In this document: positions 29,944 to 38,088 of the stretch, one piece after another
How positions within the stretch are numbered: position 1 is the stretch's first letter
Layout: each line of letters starts with the position of its first letter
Assembly: GCA_029556335.1 (NCBI GenBank)
Contig: JAKQFA010000006.1
Coordinates: 1 to 64,000, forward strand
DNA length: 64,000 bases
Direction of reading: 5' to 3'
From: Methanobacteriota archaeon
GTDB lineage: Archaea > Methanobacteriota > Methanobacteria > Methanobacteriales > Methanobacteriaceae
Translations under genes and position numbers: made by a program
Notes under the pieces: model-generated
Seen by the model: the letters and a program-made list of their open reading frames with translations, nothing else
Told to the model about the DNA's origin: nothing
Databases searched by the model: none

Positions 29944-30525
29944 ATGTTGGGCAAAAAACTCTACTCGGTCCGGGAATCCTACTGGATCTTCTACCAGGGG
30001 ATCAGAACCCTGCCGTACATGTTTAAGGCTAGAAGAAAAAAGGAATTAAGCTCCCAATTCATTTCGAGGATCATGCTGGCTGTGACAGAGGTGAATGAAT
30101 GCGCCATCTGCTCCTACGCCCACACCAAAAGGGCCATGGAGACTGGAATGACCAATGATGAGATCCAGGACATGCTTAACGGGATCCTGGACAACGTCCC
30201 GGCTGAGGAGGTAGCTGGGGTGATGTTCGCCCAGCATTATGCTGACTCCCGGGGAAATCCTACCCAAGAGGCTTGGGAGCGGGTTGTGGAGATATATGGT
30301 TTGTCCAGGGCACAGGGTGTTCTGGGGGCTATCCGCATGATTATGGTCGGTAATACATATGGGATTGCGTTTAGTTCGTTTTTTAATAGGTTTAGGGGCC
30401 GGTCGGATCCCCGGAGTGGCATACTTTATGAGATGGGATTGCTTTTGAGTGCGGTTATAGTGGTTCCGGTTTCTGTGGTTCATGCGTTGGTTTCGGGGTT
30501 GGTTAAAAGGCCCCTTATTCATTGA
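29944..30525 (+). CDS. Carboxymuconolactone decarboxylase-family (AhpD-like) protein
   Basis: From ATG 29944 the product is 193 residues; the open frame runs back into tRNA-Ser and is not coding there. The redox motif is C53xxC56xxxH60 (NECAICSYAHTKRA), as in AhpD-like proteins, which reduce peroxiredoxin partners or act as small-molecule decarboxylases. The C-terminus carries a hydrophobic stretch (LLLSAVIVVPVSVVHALVSGL), so the protein may be membrane-associated, which is less common. It begins the accessory region after tRNA-Ser. The true substrate is unknown. Confidence 0.75.
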   Translation: MLGKKLYSVRESYWIFYQGIRTLPYMFKARRKKELSSQFISRIMLAVTEVNECAICSYAHTKRAMETGMTNDEIQDMLNGILDNVPAEEVAGVMFAQHYADSRGNPTQEAWERVVEIYGLSRAQGVLGAIRMIMVGNTYGIAFSSFFNRFRGRSDPRSGILYEMGLLLSAVIVVPVSVVHALVSGLVKRPLIH

Positions 30526-30680
30526 TTTTAAGATAAGATTGTGCGATAAATCAGTTTATAAAAGATTTAGATACTGAATTATTCAATGGAAGTTATTGGA
30601 ATTTATAGAAAGCTATCAAGCAATTGTTTCTCTTCAACCGAAAGGCTATAATATTCAACAACATAAATAAATTTGATTTT

Positions 30681-31578
30681 ATGAAGAATGACCTCTTCAA
30701 CCAGTCTCTCTTTGAAGAAATACTCCTCTGAGTTTAAACTATCTCCCTCCAAGCACGACCTCATAAAGGATCATCTAAAAAAGCTGGAAGAGGGCCAGTT
30801 CAAGTCAGAAACCAAAAATTACCTCTATTTTTATGATATAATCCTCCACCAGCTTCTAGGCTACGACCGGGAGGAGAACATCCTCTTCGATGAGAAGGAA
30901 GAGGAAGGGAAGGGTAAAAGCGAGTTTGTTCTAAGATCCCTTGAGGGGAAGTTCATGGTGGTGGAGTTAAAGGACCAGACCACTGACCTGGACAAACCCC
31001 AAACTCGGAAGAATGATAAACGAACCCCCGTGGACCAAGCCTTTGATTATGCCCAGCACACGGGAGATATCGAGTGGATCATGGTCTCCAATTTCGATGA
31101 ATTCCGGCTCTATAATTGGCACCAGAAGGGTAAGTTCATATCATTTAGAACCGAGGAACTTTTAGATAAAAGGATGTATGCCTACTTCATGACCTCCTTC
31201 TCACGGAAGGCCTACATCAAGGAGAAATATCCCACCCGTTTGTTGGAGAAAACCCAGGTGGTGGAGCAGGAGCTAGAAAAAGAGTTCTACAAACTGTACA
31301 ACGAGACCCGGCTGATGCTCATGCGGGAGCTGGAGGAGTACAACAACTTCGTCCGGGACGGGGCCATCCACTACGCCCAGTTAATCCTCAATCGGTATAT
31401 GTTCATCTCATTTGCCGAGGACACGGGCCTTTTACCCTCCCAGGTATCCACCGACACCATCATCACCCCCATCCGGAAGGGAAATCTGAGACACAAGAGT
31501 ATCTGGCAGCGTCTCAACGAATTGTATGGATTGACTGAGGAAGAGATTGGGATTATTGAAGGAAGTTTAAATGATTAA
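30681..31578 (+). pseudogene. Type IIG restriction-modification enzyme, frameshifted and truncated
   Basis: ATG 30681 opens MKNDLFNQSLFEE, the usual start of large Eco57I-like restriction-methylase proteins, but this frame stops after 16 codons. The continuation (YSSEFKLSPSKHDLIKDHL) is in the next frame, where the open frame is recorded from 30688. One extra A in the AAA run at 30718-30720 would explain the shift. The remaining 290 residues hold the nuclease-like domain with the PD-(D/E)XK core VVELK. The reading frame then ends at LTEEEIGIIEGSLND, so the whole methyltransferase and target-recognition part (usually several hundred residues) is missing. It is a remnant and is unlikely to restrict DNA. 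Confidence 0.7.
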
Positions 31579-31879
31579 TTTTGCTTTTTAATAAACTCAT
31601 ACATGTTTTTACATATAACCTGAGCTTCTGGTGAAAATATCATCCCAAGATTGAAGTATTTTAGGGTTTTATAACAAAAATTGCATAACCATATTCAAGT
31701 AAACTACTGTACTTAGATATACCCCTGTTACCACTTCGGAAGTGAACCTCATGCCTAACTTACCCCTTGGAATCCCCCGTGATCTAGATAAATATTTTTA
31801 CAACCATGAAAACTCGTAAAGAAATGATAATTAAGCATTTAAAGGAGCCAAAAACATCGAAATTATAGCTTAAAATAAT
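31579..31879. other. Intergenic stretch without a gene
   Basis: About 300 AT-rich bases after the restriction-enzyme remnant. The missing C-terminal part of that gene is not recognisable here. I see no open frame with family features. Confidence 0.45.
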
Positions 31880-31898
31880 GGGCGGGATAGGCCCGCCC
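31880..31898. repeat. GC-rich inverted repeat
   Basis: GGGCGGG at 31880-31886 and CCCGCCC at 31892-31898 form a seven-base-pair hairpin around ATAGG. No T-run follows on either strand, so it is not a clear terminator. Confidence 0.5.
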
Positions 31899-31906
31899 AC
31901 CCTACA

Positions 31907-31938
31907 AATAAAAAAGTTGAAGGTTTAAAAAAACCTTC
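31907..31938 (-). terminator. Terminator-like hairpin after the Cys/His repeat gene
   Basis: Read on the minus strand, GAAGGTTT (31938-31931) pairs with AAACCTTC (31926-31919) and is followed by AACTTTTTTATT. It lies 24 bases beyond the stop of the gene at 31962. Confidence 0.6.
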
Positions 31939-31961
31939 ACAAAGTTTTAACAAGTAAGACT

Positions 31962-32318
31962 CTAGCTCTGGATGCTGTGGTTTTTTTGACCGTATCGGTG
32001 CTGTGCTCCGTCACAGGTTCTGCAGTTTCCAGCGATGTTTTTTTCCTGACCGTAATGGTGTTGTTTCCAGTTACAGTTTTTAGCGTTTACATTGTTCTTC
32101 TGACCATACTGGTATTTGTGTTGGTCTCTGTTACAGTCACAATCGCCATTGGACTTGCAGTTGTTCTTATAGCACGTTTTTTGTGCGGTGCTGGTCTGGG
32201 TTTGAGTGGTAGTCTGGTTTTGCACCTGATCAGTGGTGTTGTTAGTCTGAGTCAGGGCAAAGGCCGGCACCACACAGATCATCATGACCAGGGCACAGAG
32301 TACTGCTACTTTTTTCAC
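31962..32318 (-). CDS. Small secreted Cys/His-rich repeat protein
   Basis: GTG 32318 is the start because GGAGGTGA lies five bases upstream. The 118-residue product has a signal peptide (KKVAVLCALVMMICVVPAFA), a Thr/Gln/Asn-rich linker to about residue 47, and a C-terminal part with seven cysteines (49, 54, 60, 62, 82, 99, 102). Three repeats are visible: QHKYQYGQKN at 66, QHHYGQEKN at 86 and QHRYGQKN at 106. The His/Cys content suggests metal binding outside the cell, which is inference. I recognise no family. It is followed by its own terminator-like hairpin. Confidence 0.65.
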   Translation of the reverse strand: MKKVAVLCALVMMICVVPAFALTQTNNTTDQVQNQTTTQTQTSTAQKTCYKNNCKSNGDCDCNRDQHKYQYGQKNNVNAKNCNWKQHHYGQEKNIAGNCRTCDGAQHRYGQKNHSIQS

Positions 32319-32405
32319 GATTTTCACCTCCGATCTTGGGTAAAATAAGATAAGACTGGATAATATAAAGGATTTTTCCAAGATTACACCCAGATCTCTA
32401 CCAGA

Positions 32406-32738
32406 TTAAACCCGGGTCACCCAGATCAGGATCAGGAAGGCGAAAAATTCTATTATATTTAAAAAAAAGATGGGAAGGCCCATTCCTGGCCCGCGGAAGC
32501 TCTGGTAGTAAAGTAGAAATCCGGTGAAAAGCACATTCTGCAGTAAGAGTAACAGGGCGAAGGCTAGAAGTCCGAAGGTGAATCTTGATTTGAATTGCCG
32601 GTAGCTTTGCAGATACATGTACATGAGAATTAACAACAGACAAATATTGGCTATTCCCACTACCAGGTCTACCGTTATGAGTTGAGAGTTCGCCAGCCCC
32701 ATCCCGGCTCCTGCATGTTTACCATGTTCTATCTGCAT
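32406..32738 (-). CDS. Small membrane protein, partner of the upstream HTH gene
   Basis: From ATG 32738 (GGTGAT four bases upstream) the product is 110 residues; ATG 32753, overlapping the stop of the HTH gene, is the alternative. Three hydrophobic helices are visible (ITVDLVVGIANICLLLILMYMY; FTFGLLAFALLLLLQNVLFTGF; PIFFLNIIEFFAFLILIWV). The N-terminus is short with two His residues. The gene overlaps the transcription regulator at 32750, so the two form a regulator/membrane-protein pair. No function is known to me. Confidence 0.6.
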   Translation of the reverse strand: MQIEHGKHAGAGMGLANSQLITVDLVVGIANICLLLILMYMYLQSYRQFKSRFTFGLLAFALLLLLQNVLFTGFLLYYQSFRGPGMGLPIFFLNIIEFFAFLILIWVTRV

Positions 32739-32749
32739 CTTGATCACCT

Positions 32750-33031
32750 TCATTTCTTACTTTTACTCAGAATTTCCAGAAATAGGGAGTAATTTTCCTC
32801 CAGATCATTTGATAAAAAGTACTGGGCTCCATACTTCTCCACCGCAGACTTCACAATTAACTTATGATCTTCAAGGACGTCCACATGATGTTTGATGGTT
32901 TTGTAGTCAAGGTCAAGTTCTTGTGAGAGCTGATTAACATTATAGGGACGGTCATGGATGGCTTGGATAATCCTGGCCCGGTTGAGTCCGCCCCTGCTAC
33001 CCGCTATCAAATACCACAAAACCCTCTTCAT
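32750..33031 (-). CDS. Winged-helix transcriptional regulator (ArsR-like)
   Basis: ATG 33031 gives 93 residues (GTG 33040 adds three). The winged helix is clear: a first helix with GLNRARIIQAIHDRP, a helix-turn-helix NVNQLSQELDLDYKTIKHHVDVLEDHKLI, and a wing ending YGAQYFLS. This type, with helix 1 containing SRGGLNRARII, is common in methanogens as small DNA-binding regulators without a ligand domain. It probably controls itself and the membrane protein with which it overlaps. Confidence 0.8.
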   Translation of the reverse strand: MKRVLWYLIAGSRGGLNRARIIQAIHDRPYNVNQLSQELDLDYKTIKHHVDVLEDHKLIVKSAVEKYGAQYFLSNDLEENYSLFLEILSKSKK

Positions 33032-33295
33032 TAACACCACATGTCCATGTCTATATAATTATATGAGTTTTAATTCCTAAAATCAGTTCCCTCGTTTTTT
33101 GAATTTCATTATTTAAAGCTCATTTTGGACTTATAGACGTTATCAAACTCTTATATCTCCCCAGACTGGATATTTTAGGTTAATTGAGGATTTCAGGATA
33201 CGGAAGATCGTGACAGGTATAACGGTGGTATTTGTATTTAAAATCAGTTGGCCTAATTTTTATCAGTAACAGAAAAAATAATAGGTCTGATAGCT

Positions 33296-33704
33296 ATGAA
33301 TAAATGGACCACCACTAGCGGCTGCACCGTACACCAAACTTTAAAGGGTAGGAATAATTCTTACCTGGTATCAGATGGGGATCATCATCTCTTAGTGGAT
33401 ACTGGCCAAGGAAGTCATGGAATGACCTCGAACAAGGACTTAACCATTGATAAATGGTGAATTATCCTACCTATTTTTAACCCACATCCACTATGACCAC
33501 GGGTGATGCCCTGTTTGGAGTATTCAGCGGAATATTCCCCCCATTTACCGATGATGTACCCACCAGATCCAAAGATGGAAAAAACTCCTGAATACTGGTT
33601 GTAAGATATTTTTACCCGGTCATGGGTCTGAGAACAGCAGGGAACTATTAGAAAAGGAGTATGAAAAGTACAAGGAGAAATTTTATAAAGAAACCTTTTT
33701 TTAA
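33296..33704 (+). pseudogene. Metallo-beta-lactamase-fold hydrolase, decayed
   Basis: ATG 33296 opens a frame of 54 codons containing GRNNSYLVSDGDHHLLVDTG, the first strands of the fold. It stops at 33458-33460. The metal-binding motif THIHYDHG follows in another frame at about 33480-33508 and stops at once. A third segment carries LPGHGSENSRELLEKEYEKY and ends KFYKETFF at 33704. The order of the pieces is right for one gene of roughly 200 codons with at least two frame changes and internal loss. Confidence 0.7.
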
Positions 33705-33739
33705 TAATCAGTTGGTGGAAGATTTATGACTTAAAATCC

Positions 33740-34580
33740 AAAGCACTGGTTTTAAGTGGAGGCGGCGGCACAGGCATTGCCTGGAGAGTGGGTCTTCTTT
33801 GGGGATTGGAAGAGGTGGAGTGAACGTCACAGATTTGGACCTCATAGTATACCTCAGCATGTTCCAAAGTGGGGCCCAAATTACCAGCGACCTCAACCTG
33901 GAGGAGCTCTACCAGCTCCAATTAAGACCCATTGAAGATACCAATAAAAGATCGGTGGACTTTGATGGTACTAAGTTCAGTCAGATGATAGTTGCGGCCA
34001 TTATGAGCTCCCCGACGCCAAAACTGCTTGGATAAGAATTGGAGAAGCAGCCTAGCCACCCCGACCATGTCTGATGAGGGGCAATTGTAGTTACTGATCT
34101 ATCTGTTGCCCAGTAAAGAATAGGCTGAAGAACCTAGACTGGTTATTAACACCGTTGATTCCCGAGGGGGAAATGTATGGTCTTTGATTCAGGATTCCGG
34201 AGTTTTATTTCTTCTGGCAGCGGCGGCCAGTTCCGCAGTTCCTGGTGTTTATCCATCCACCACCATCAGCGACCGGAAATATATTGATGGGGTATGAGTT
34301 CCGGAACCAACGCCCGGTGTGGCGGAGGGCCAGGATCTGTCCTGATACTGTGGCTGAGCCCACCATGACAGCTCCAGTCATGGGGCTTACCATCACCGCA
34401 TCACTTTCCAGGAAGAATTAACGGAATTAGAAATCTCAGGATCCTCGGTGATGGTTATTTTCCAGATGAGGCCGCGCTGAGGTTAACGGGCTCAGTCTTA
34501 TGGACTTAGAAAAAAGAGGAGATCTTGTCCGCCAGGGACAGGAAATAACCCAGGAAGTTAAGAAGTTTTGGAATAAATAA
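33740..34580 (+). pseudogene. Patatin-like phospholipase, decayed
   Basis: KALVLSGGGGTGIAWRVGLL at 33740 is the oxyanion-hole block of patatin-like phospholipases. The frame shifts soon after, and VNVTDLDLIVYLSMFQSGAQ follows in another frame. The nucleophile GTSAG block is not recognisable. Later pieces in different frames are AASSAVPGVYPSTTISDRKY followed by IDGG (the Asp block), then FQEELTELEISGSSVMVIFP, and MDLEKRGDLVRQGQEITQEV near the stop at 34580. Several frame changes and stops separate these pieces, so the gene is dead. Confidence 0.75.
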
Positions 34581-34585
34581 AAAGA

Positions 34586-34927
34586 CTAAGCTTTTTGGTC
34601 ATGCTTTTTGGAACTGTGTTTAGTTTTTATCATTTTTTTATCATGTTTTACCATGGATTTAAAGGAATGTTTCTTCATTAACTGGTCAGAACGGGGATAA
34701 ACTGAATTATTGTTTTTCTTTTGGTCCTGATTTGTTAGCTTGGTCTTGTTGGTAGAATTAGAAGTTGATTCATCCACTGAGTTTTTCCCATTGGATTTTT
34801 TCACAGTATCCTGGGCAATAGCAGGGATTTTACCAGAATCAGAGGATATGGATGGAAGGGCAATGACGGCTATACACATGCCAATGGCTATCCAGATAAT
34901 TATTACAAATAAGGTGATCTTCTTCAA
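34586..34927 (-). CDS. Small secreted Lys/Asn-rich protein, paralogue 1 of 3
   Basis: TTG 34927 follows GGGGGG by five to ten bases and gives 113 residues. The N-terminal leader KKITLFVIIIWIAIGMCIAV, then LPSISSD, is nearly the same as in the next two genes on this strand. The rest is low-complexity: Asn/Ser/Thr-rich, then a Lys/His-rich basic end (HDKKMIKTKHSSKKHDQKA). The leader could be a signal peptide or an uncleaved anchor. The basic tail might bind an acidic surface polymer, which is speculation. Confidence 0.55.
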   Translation of the reverse strand: MKKITLFVIIIWIAIGMCIAVIALPSISSDSGKIPAIAQDTVKKSNGKNSVDESTSNSTNKTKLTNQDQKKNNNSVYPRSDQLMKKHSFKSMVKHDKKMIKTKHSSKKHDQKA

Positions 34928-34990
34928 ATAATCCCCCCAGTGATACTACCCTATTTAGATAAATTGCCTGTTAAAGTAGAATGAATTACA

Positions 34991-35809
34991 TTATGATACC
35001 ATATCAGAATAAGTGAAGATCGCGTTATCCTTGGACACCCGGTTGTCACTTTCAGGGTAGTTGGTGTAGACCAGGATGTAGTATCGGATGTTATCTGCTG
35101 GTGTAAAGGTCAAAACATTGCTGATGGTAAATGTGCCAGGGGCGTAGGGGAAGGTGCCGGACTGCAGAACATTAGCATGGTTTGATGATGGGTCAGTGCT
35201 GATTTCATAGAATCCACCGCTAATTACATTGTTATTCTGATTGGTTATCTCCACCATAAACTGAGTGTTGATGAAACTCAAGTTTTCAACCAAATATTTA
35301 CTACCAGCACCAAGGTCTGTAGTGTTGGTTTCTGTAGTGTTGGTTTCTATTACAGTGGTCTTCGTGCCTATTACGGTGGTGTTAATGGTGTTGGTAACCA
35401 TACTTTTGGTTTTAACTTCGTCTTTAGGTAGTTCTACTGTGGTCTTAGTTTCAAGTGGTTTATCTGTAGTCACTACCTTATCAGTGATGATCACTGTTGG
35501 TTCTAGTTTCACTTGGATGAATGAAACAAATGGTCCATTACCAGTAAGTGAGTTCAGTTGCACTTGTACTAAAGCAACTATTGGAGACAACACATCTAAG
35601 GATAGATCAATGTTGGTTCTATTAATCAATGTTGAATTGATAGGGCTGGTTAATGGTGAAATATCATTTTGTGGGCATAGGAGATTTTCTTGTTCAAAAA
35701 TAGGTCTTTGAGCCTCAATTGGATCTGATGAGACTGGTATGTAAAGAGCAGCTACGCTCATACCAATAGCAATCCAGATTATGAATATAAATAGTGTAAT
35801 CTTCCTCAT
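34991..35809 (-). CDS. Secreted Thr-rich protein with C-terminal beta domain, paralogue 2 of 3
   Basis: ATG 35809 with GGTGATCT upstream gives 272 residues. The leader RKITLFIFIIWIAIGMSVAA followed by IPVSSD matches its two neighbours. A middle segment of about 60 residues is rich in Thr, Val and Asn (TTVIGTKTTVIETNTTETNT), a likely glycosylated stalk. The last 100 residues look like a beta-sandwich (FMVEITNQNNNVISGGFYEI, TFTISNVLTFTPADNIRYYI). It has no C-terminal anchor, so the leader may hold it in the membrane. The family is unknown to me. Confidence 0.65.
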   Translation of the reverse strand: MRKITLFIFIIWIAIGMSVAALYIPVSSDPIEAQRPIFEQENLLCPQNDISPLTSPINSTLINRTNIDLSLDVLSPIVALVQVQLNSLTGNGPFVSFIQVKLEPTVIITDKVVTTDKPLETKTTVELPKDEVKTKSMVTNTINTTVIGTKTTVIETNTTETNTTDLGAGSKYLVENLSFINTQFMVEITNQNNNVISGGFYEISTDPSSNHANVLQSGTFPYAPGTFTISNVLTFTPADNIRYYILVYTNYPESDNRVSKDNAIFTYSDMVS

Positions 35810-36050
35810 CAGATCACCGATATATCATTATCTAGTTAATAATTAATAAATTTGTCCATTGATGATTCAATTGTTTAAAAAATTTTGATTTGGCTTTAAA
35901 CCTGTTAAAAATAACTTTAATGAATGAACATCAAGTAGTTGTTGGTATTTCCAAATCATTCGTCTTAAAATTCATGTATTCCATATCAACATGAGACACA
36001 AAGTTAAAATCCCAGGGATTCTTGGTGCAGATCAGATATTATTCCCAGCA

Positions 36051-36593
36051 TCATTTTTTGCAACCCCGGGAAGTTTTCTGGGGGTGTTGGTGCTGGTGGT
36101 GGTTTCGATAGTATTTTTTATGATAATTAAGGTTGTATTTAGGAATATTATGGTTGGGTTTTTTGATGGAAGAGTTTTTTTCCGTGTCTTGTGTGCTGGT
36201 GTGCTTATCTGTAATGCCGGTGGTTGGTGGGGTGTTAGTGGGTTCTTTGGAAGGTGTTGTAGGAGAAGGTTTGAGGGGAACTACGGTGGTCGGAAGATTC
36301 GAAGTTGGAATTTTAAACTTATTCTCAGTATTGGTTAATGGTACGCCAGTATTGTTCAATGTTGCACCTGAGTTGGAGTAGATTTCAAAGTAGTCTTTAT
36401 GAAATTCGCCTTGGACTAAAGAAACTAGCGGTAAGGAAAAATTCATATCGATTCCTATAATATGGTCAGTTGCTGAATTCAGGGTGTTAATGAGAACTTC
36501 CTGAGAATCAGATAGAACGGGTATGTAGAGGGTGCTTAAACTTACTCCAATGGCAACCCATAACACCAGAACCATTAAGCTAATCTTTTCCAA
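36051..36593 (-). CDS. Secreted Thr/Pro-rich protein, paralogue 3 of 3
   Basis: TTG 36593 with GGGGAGAA nine bases upstream gives 180 residues. The leader EKISLMVLVLWVAIGVSLST followed by IPVLSD is shared with the two genes downstream on the same strand. A short region with FSLPLVSLVQGEFHKDYFEI parallels the LSPIVALVQVQLN segment of paralogue 2. The C-terminal half is Thr/Pro/Ser-rich and ends in a His/Lys-rich tail (NHHQHQHPQKTSRGCKK). The overlapping plus-strand open frames are shadows of the repetitive composition. Confidence 0.6.
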   Translation of the reverse strand: MEKISLMVLVLWVAIGVSLSTLYIPVLSDSQEVLINTLNSATDHIIGIDMNFSLPLVSLVQGEFHKDYFEIYSNSGATLNNTGVPLTNTENKFKIPTSNLPTTVVPLKPSPTTPSKEPTNTPPTTGITDKHTSTQDTEKNSSIKKPNHNIPKYNLNYHKKYYRNHHQHQHPQKTSRGCKK

Positions 36594-36765
36594 ATTAATT
36601 CTCCCCTAAATAGCACTAAATTTTATTTTAATCTCTATAAATAAATAACTTACTACTATTAACTCCTCTAATTGTCTTTATCATCAACGTATATTGTTTG
36701 GGATGATAATGGGAAATGTCCTTATACATTTGGAGTTCTAGCTTTTGAAAAAATAGGATCCTAGA

Positions 36766-36817
36766 AAATTATATATATAGTAATTAATGAATAATATTCA
36801 TTAGTGAATTATATTCA
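36766..36817 (+). promoter_or_regulatory. TetR promoter with two tandem palindromic operators
   Basis: A TATA element (AAATTATATATATAG, about 36764-36779) is followed by two near-identical palindromes, TGAATAATATTCA at 36788-36800 and TGAATTATATTCA at 36805-36817, 17 bp apart. They cover the predicted start site, so bound repressor would block polymerase entry. The TetR gene begins 38 bases further on, which suggests autoregulation. Confidence 0.65.
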
Positions 36818-36855
36818 GTTAGAAGAAGGTAGGGCCAAAAATAATCTGAGACACC

Positions 36856-37509
36856 ATGACTCCCAGGATGCAACGCAAAAAGAAAAAGAAGAAGAAAGCC
36901 ATACTGGACGCTGCTGAAAGGATAGTCGCAGATAGGGGGATGGCTGGCATGACCATGGGGGAAGTGGCTGACGCCGCTGATGTGGCTACTGGGACCCTGT
37001 ACCTTTACTTTAAAAACAAGGGCAGCCTGTTGGCAGCAGTCAATGCCCGGCTCAACCATCAAGTCAATATTTATATTAAAGAAAAAATGGACCTTAAAAA
37101 GACGGGTCTGGAGAAAGTAGTGGCCATGGGACAAGCTACGGTAGAATTCTTTATGGAAAACCCCCAGAAGTGGAAGGCAGTAACTGAACTTTATCAGATG
37201 AAAGTCCAAGATCCCCATGATCCTAATGTCCAGGACTTTTTAGAGGTGACCAATGAGATGGTGCAGATGATGGCCCAGGCCTACCAGCAGGGTATCGAGG
37301 AGGGAAGCATCCGCCAGGATCTGGACCCTGTTGCCACGGCCATTTACAACCGAATGGCATTTGGCAACGCCTTCACCCCAACCACCGAGCAGAAGATGCT
37401 CCTTGAACATAATAAAATCACACCGGAACGGTATCTGTCTGTGGCGTGGGGTTTGATATCTCACTCTACTCGGGGAGTCCTCCTAGAAAAGAAAGTTAAA
37501 AAATCATGA
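36856..37509 (+). CDS. TetR/AcrR-family transcriptional regulator
   Basis: The 217-residue product starts with a basic run of lysines, then the TetR helix-turn-helix (AILDAAERIVADRGMAGMTM, EVADAADVATGTLYLYFKNK). The ligand-binding half is helical and ends at residue 217. ATG 36868 is an alternative start that drops MTPR. The downstream genes (37554 and 38089) follow within about 45 bases each and are probably in the same transcript. Twin operators at the promoter suggest it represses itself and them. The inducer is unknown. Confidence 0.85.
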   Translation: MTPRMQRKKKKKKKAILDAAERIVADRGMAGMTMGEVADAADVATGTLYLYFKNKGSLLAAVNARLNHQVNIYIKEKMDLKKTGLEKVVAMGQATVEFFMENPQKWKAVTELYQMKVQDPHDPNVQDFLEVTNEMVQMMAQAYQQGIEEGSIRQDLDPVATAIYNRMAFGNAFTPTTEQKMLLEHNKITPERYLSVAWGLISHSTRGVLLEKKVKKS

Positions 37510-37553
37510 TAATACGCCTCATAAATATCTTAACTAAAGAAGAGGTGATATAT

Positions 37554-38048
37554 ATGGATATAGAGGATATACCTGCTGAAGTCAGGTGGAAAATAGCCAC
37601 CAAGGCTTCTAACATGGCGTCTGTGGCCCAAATGAATGCTTTCGAAGAAGTTGCAGGTAAAGAAGCGGCCAATCAGATGGAGGATATAATAATGGGTGAA
37701 GGGGGGAAACAGGCCGGTGAACTTGCAATTCAATTAGGTTTACCTGCTAATAATGCTATTGAAACCAGTGAAGCCTGGGGAATTGTAGGCACCATCATGC
37801 TGGGCCCGGAGATCAAAAGTGAAGTGGTGGAAGCCGATGAAGATCACATTGTGGATAGAATCACCGGTTGTGCCATGCTCAACGCCCACCAGGAGTTAGG
37901 GGTACCCTTAACTGGACTCGCTGAAGGATGTCAAGCCTACAACACCAACGCCGTAGAGGCCATAAACCCCAAATACACCCAGCACTTCGCCAAAAGGATG
38001 TGCGCTGGGGATGAATTCTGTGAAAGCCACGTTGAATTGAAAAAATAG
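37554..38048 (+). CDS. L-2-amino-thiazoline-4-carboxylic acid hydrolase-like protein
   Basis: ATG 37554 with GGTGATAT upstream gives 164 residues. The C-terminal part has the cysteine pattern C..MLNAHQELGVPL, GCQAYNTNAVEAINPKYTQH and MCAGDEFCESHVEL, which is typical of the ATC hydrolase-like family. That name comes from a Pseudomonas enzyme in L-cysteine synthesis, but most members are uncharacterised and occur next to TetR and oxidoreductase genes. Here it lies between a TetR and an FAD oxidoreductase, so it may bind or sense the same substrate. Confidence 0.65.
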   Translation: MDIEDIPAEVRWKIATKASNMASVAQMNAFEEVAGKEAANQMEDIIMGEGGKQAGELAIQLGLPANNAIETSEAWGIVGTIMLGPEIKSEVVEADEDHIVDRITGCAMLNAHQELGVPLTGLAEGCQAYNTNAVEAINPKYTQHFAKRMCAGDEFCESHVELKK

Positions 38049-38088
38049 ATATCAATTCAACCATTTTTTTTAGACTGGGGGGAATTTA

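Noticed and set aside
30046..30522. Minus-strand open frame opposite the AhpD-like gene
   Set aside because: The plus strand carries the CxxCxxxH motif and a clear family match. The minus frame is Pro/His-rich shadow sequence.
31880..31898. GC-rich inverted repeat as a terminator
   Set aside because: No T-run follows on either strand. The nearby hairpin at 31919-31938 with a T-run is the better terminator.
31977..32348. Plus-strand hydrophobic open frame opposite the Cys/His repeat gene
   Set aside because: Its Val/Leu-rich sequence is the complement of the Asn/Gln/Lys/Thr-rich codons on the minus strand. The minus gene has GGAGGTGA, a signal peptide and a terminator.
35991..36381. Plus-strand open frames opposite the third secreted paralogue
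   Set aside because: They mirror the Thr/Pro-rich minus-strand gene, which has a ribosome-binding site and a leader shared with its neighbours. The plus frames have neither.
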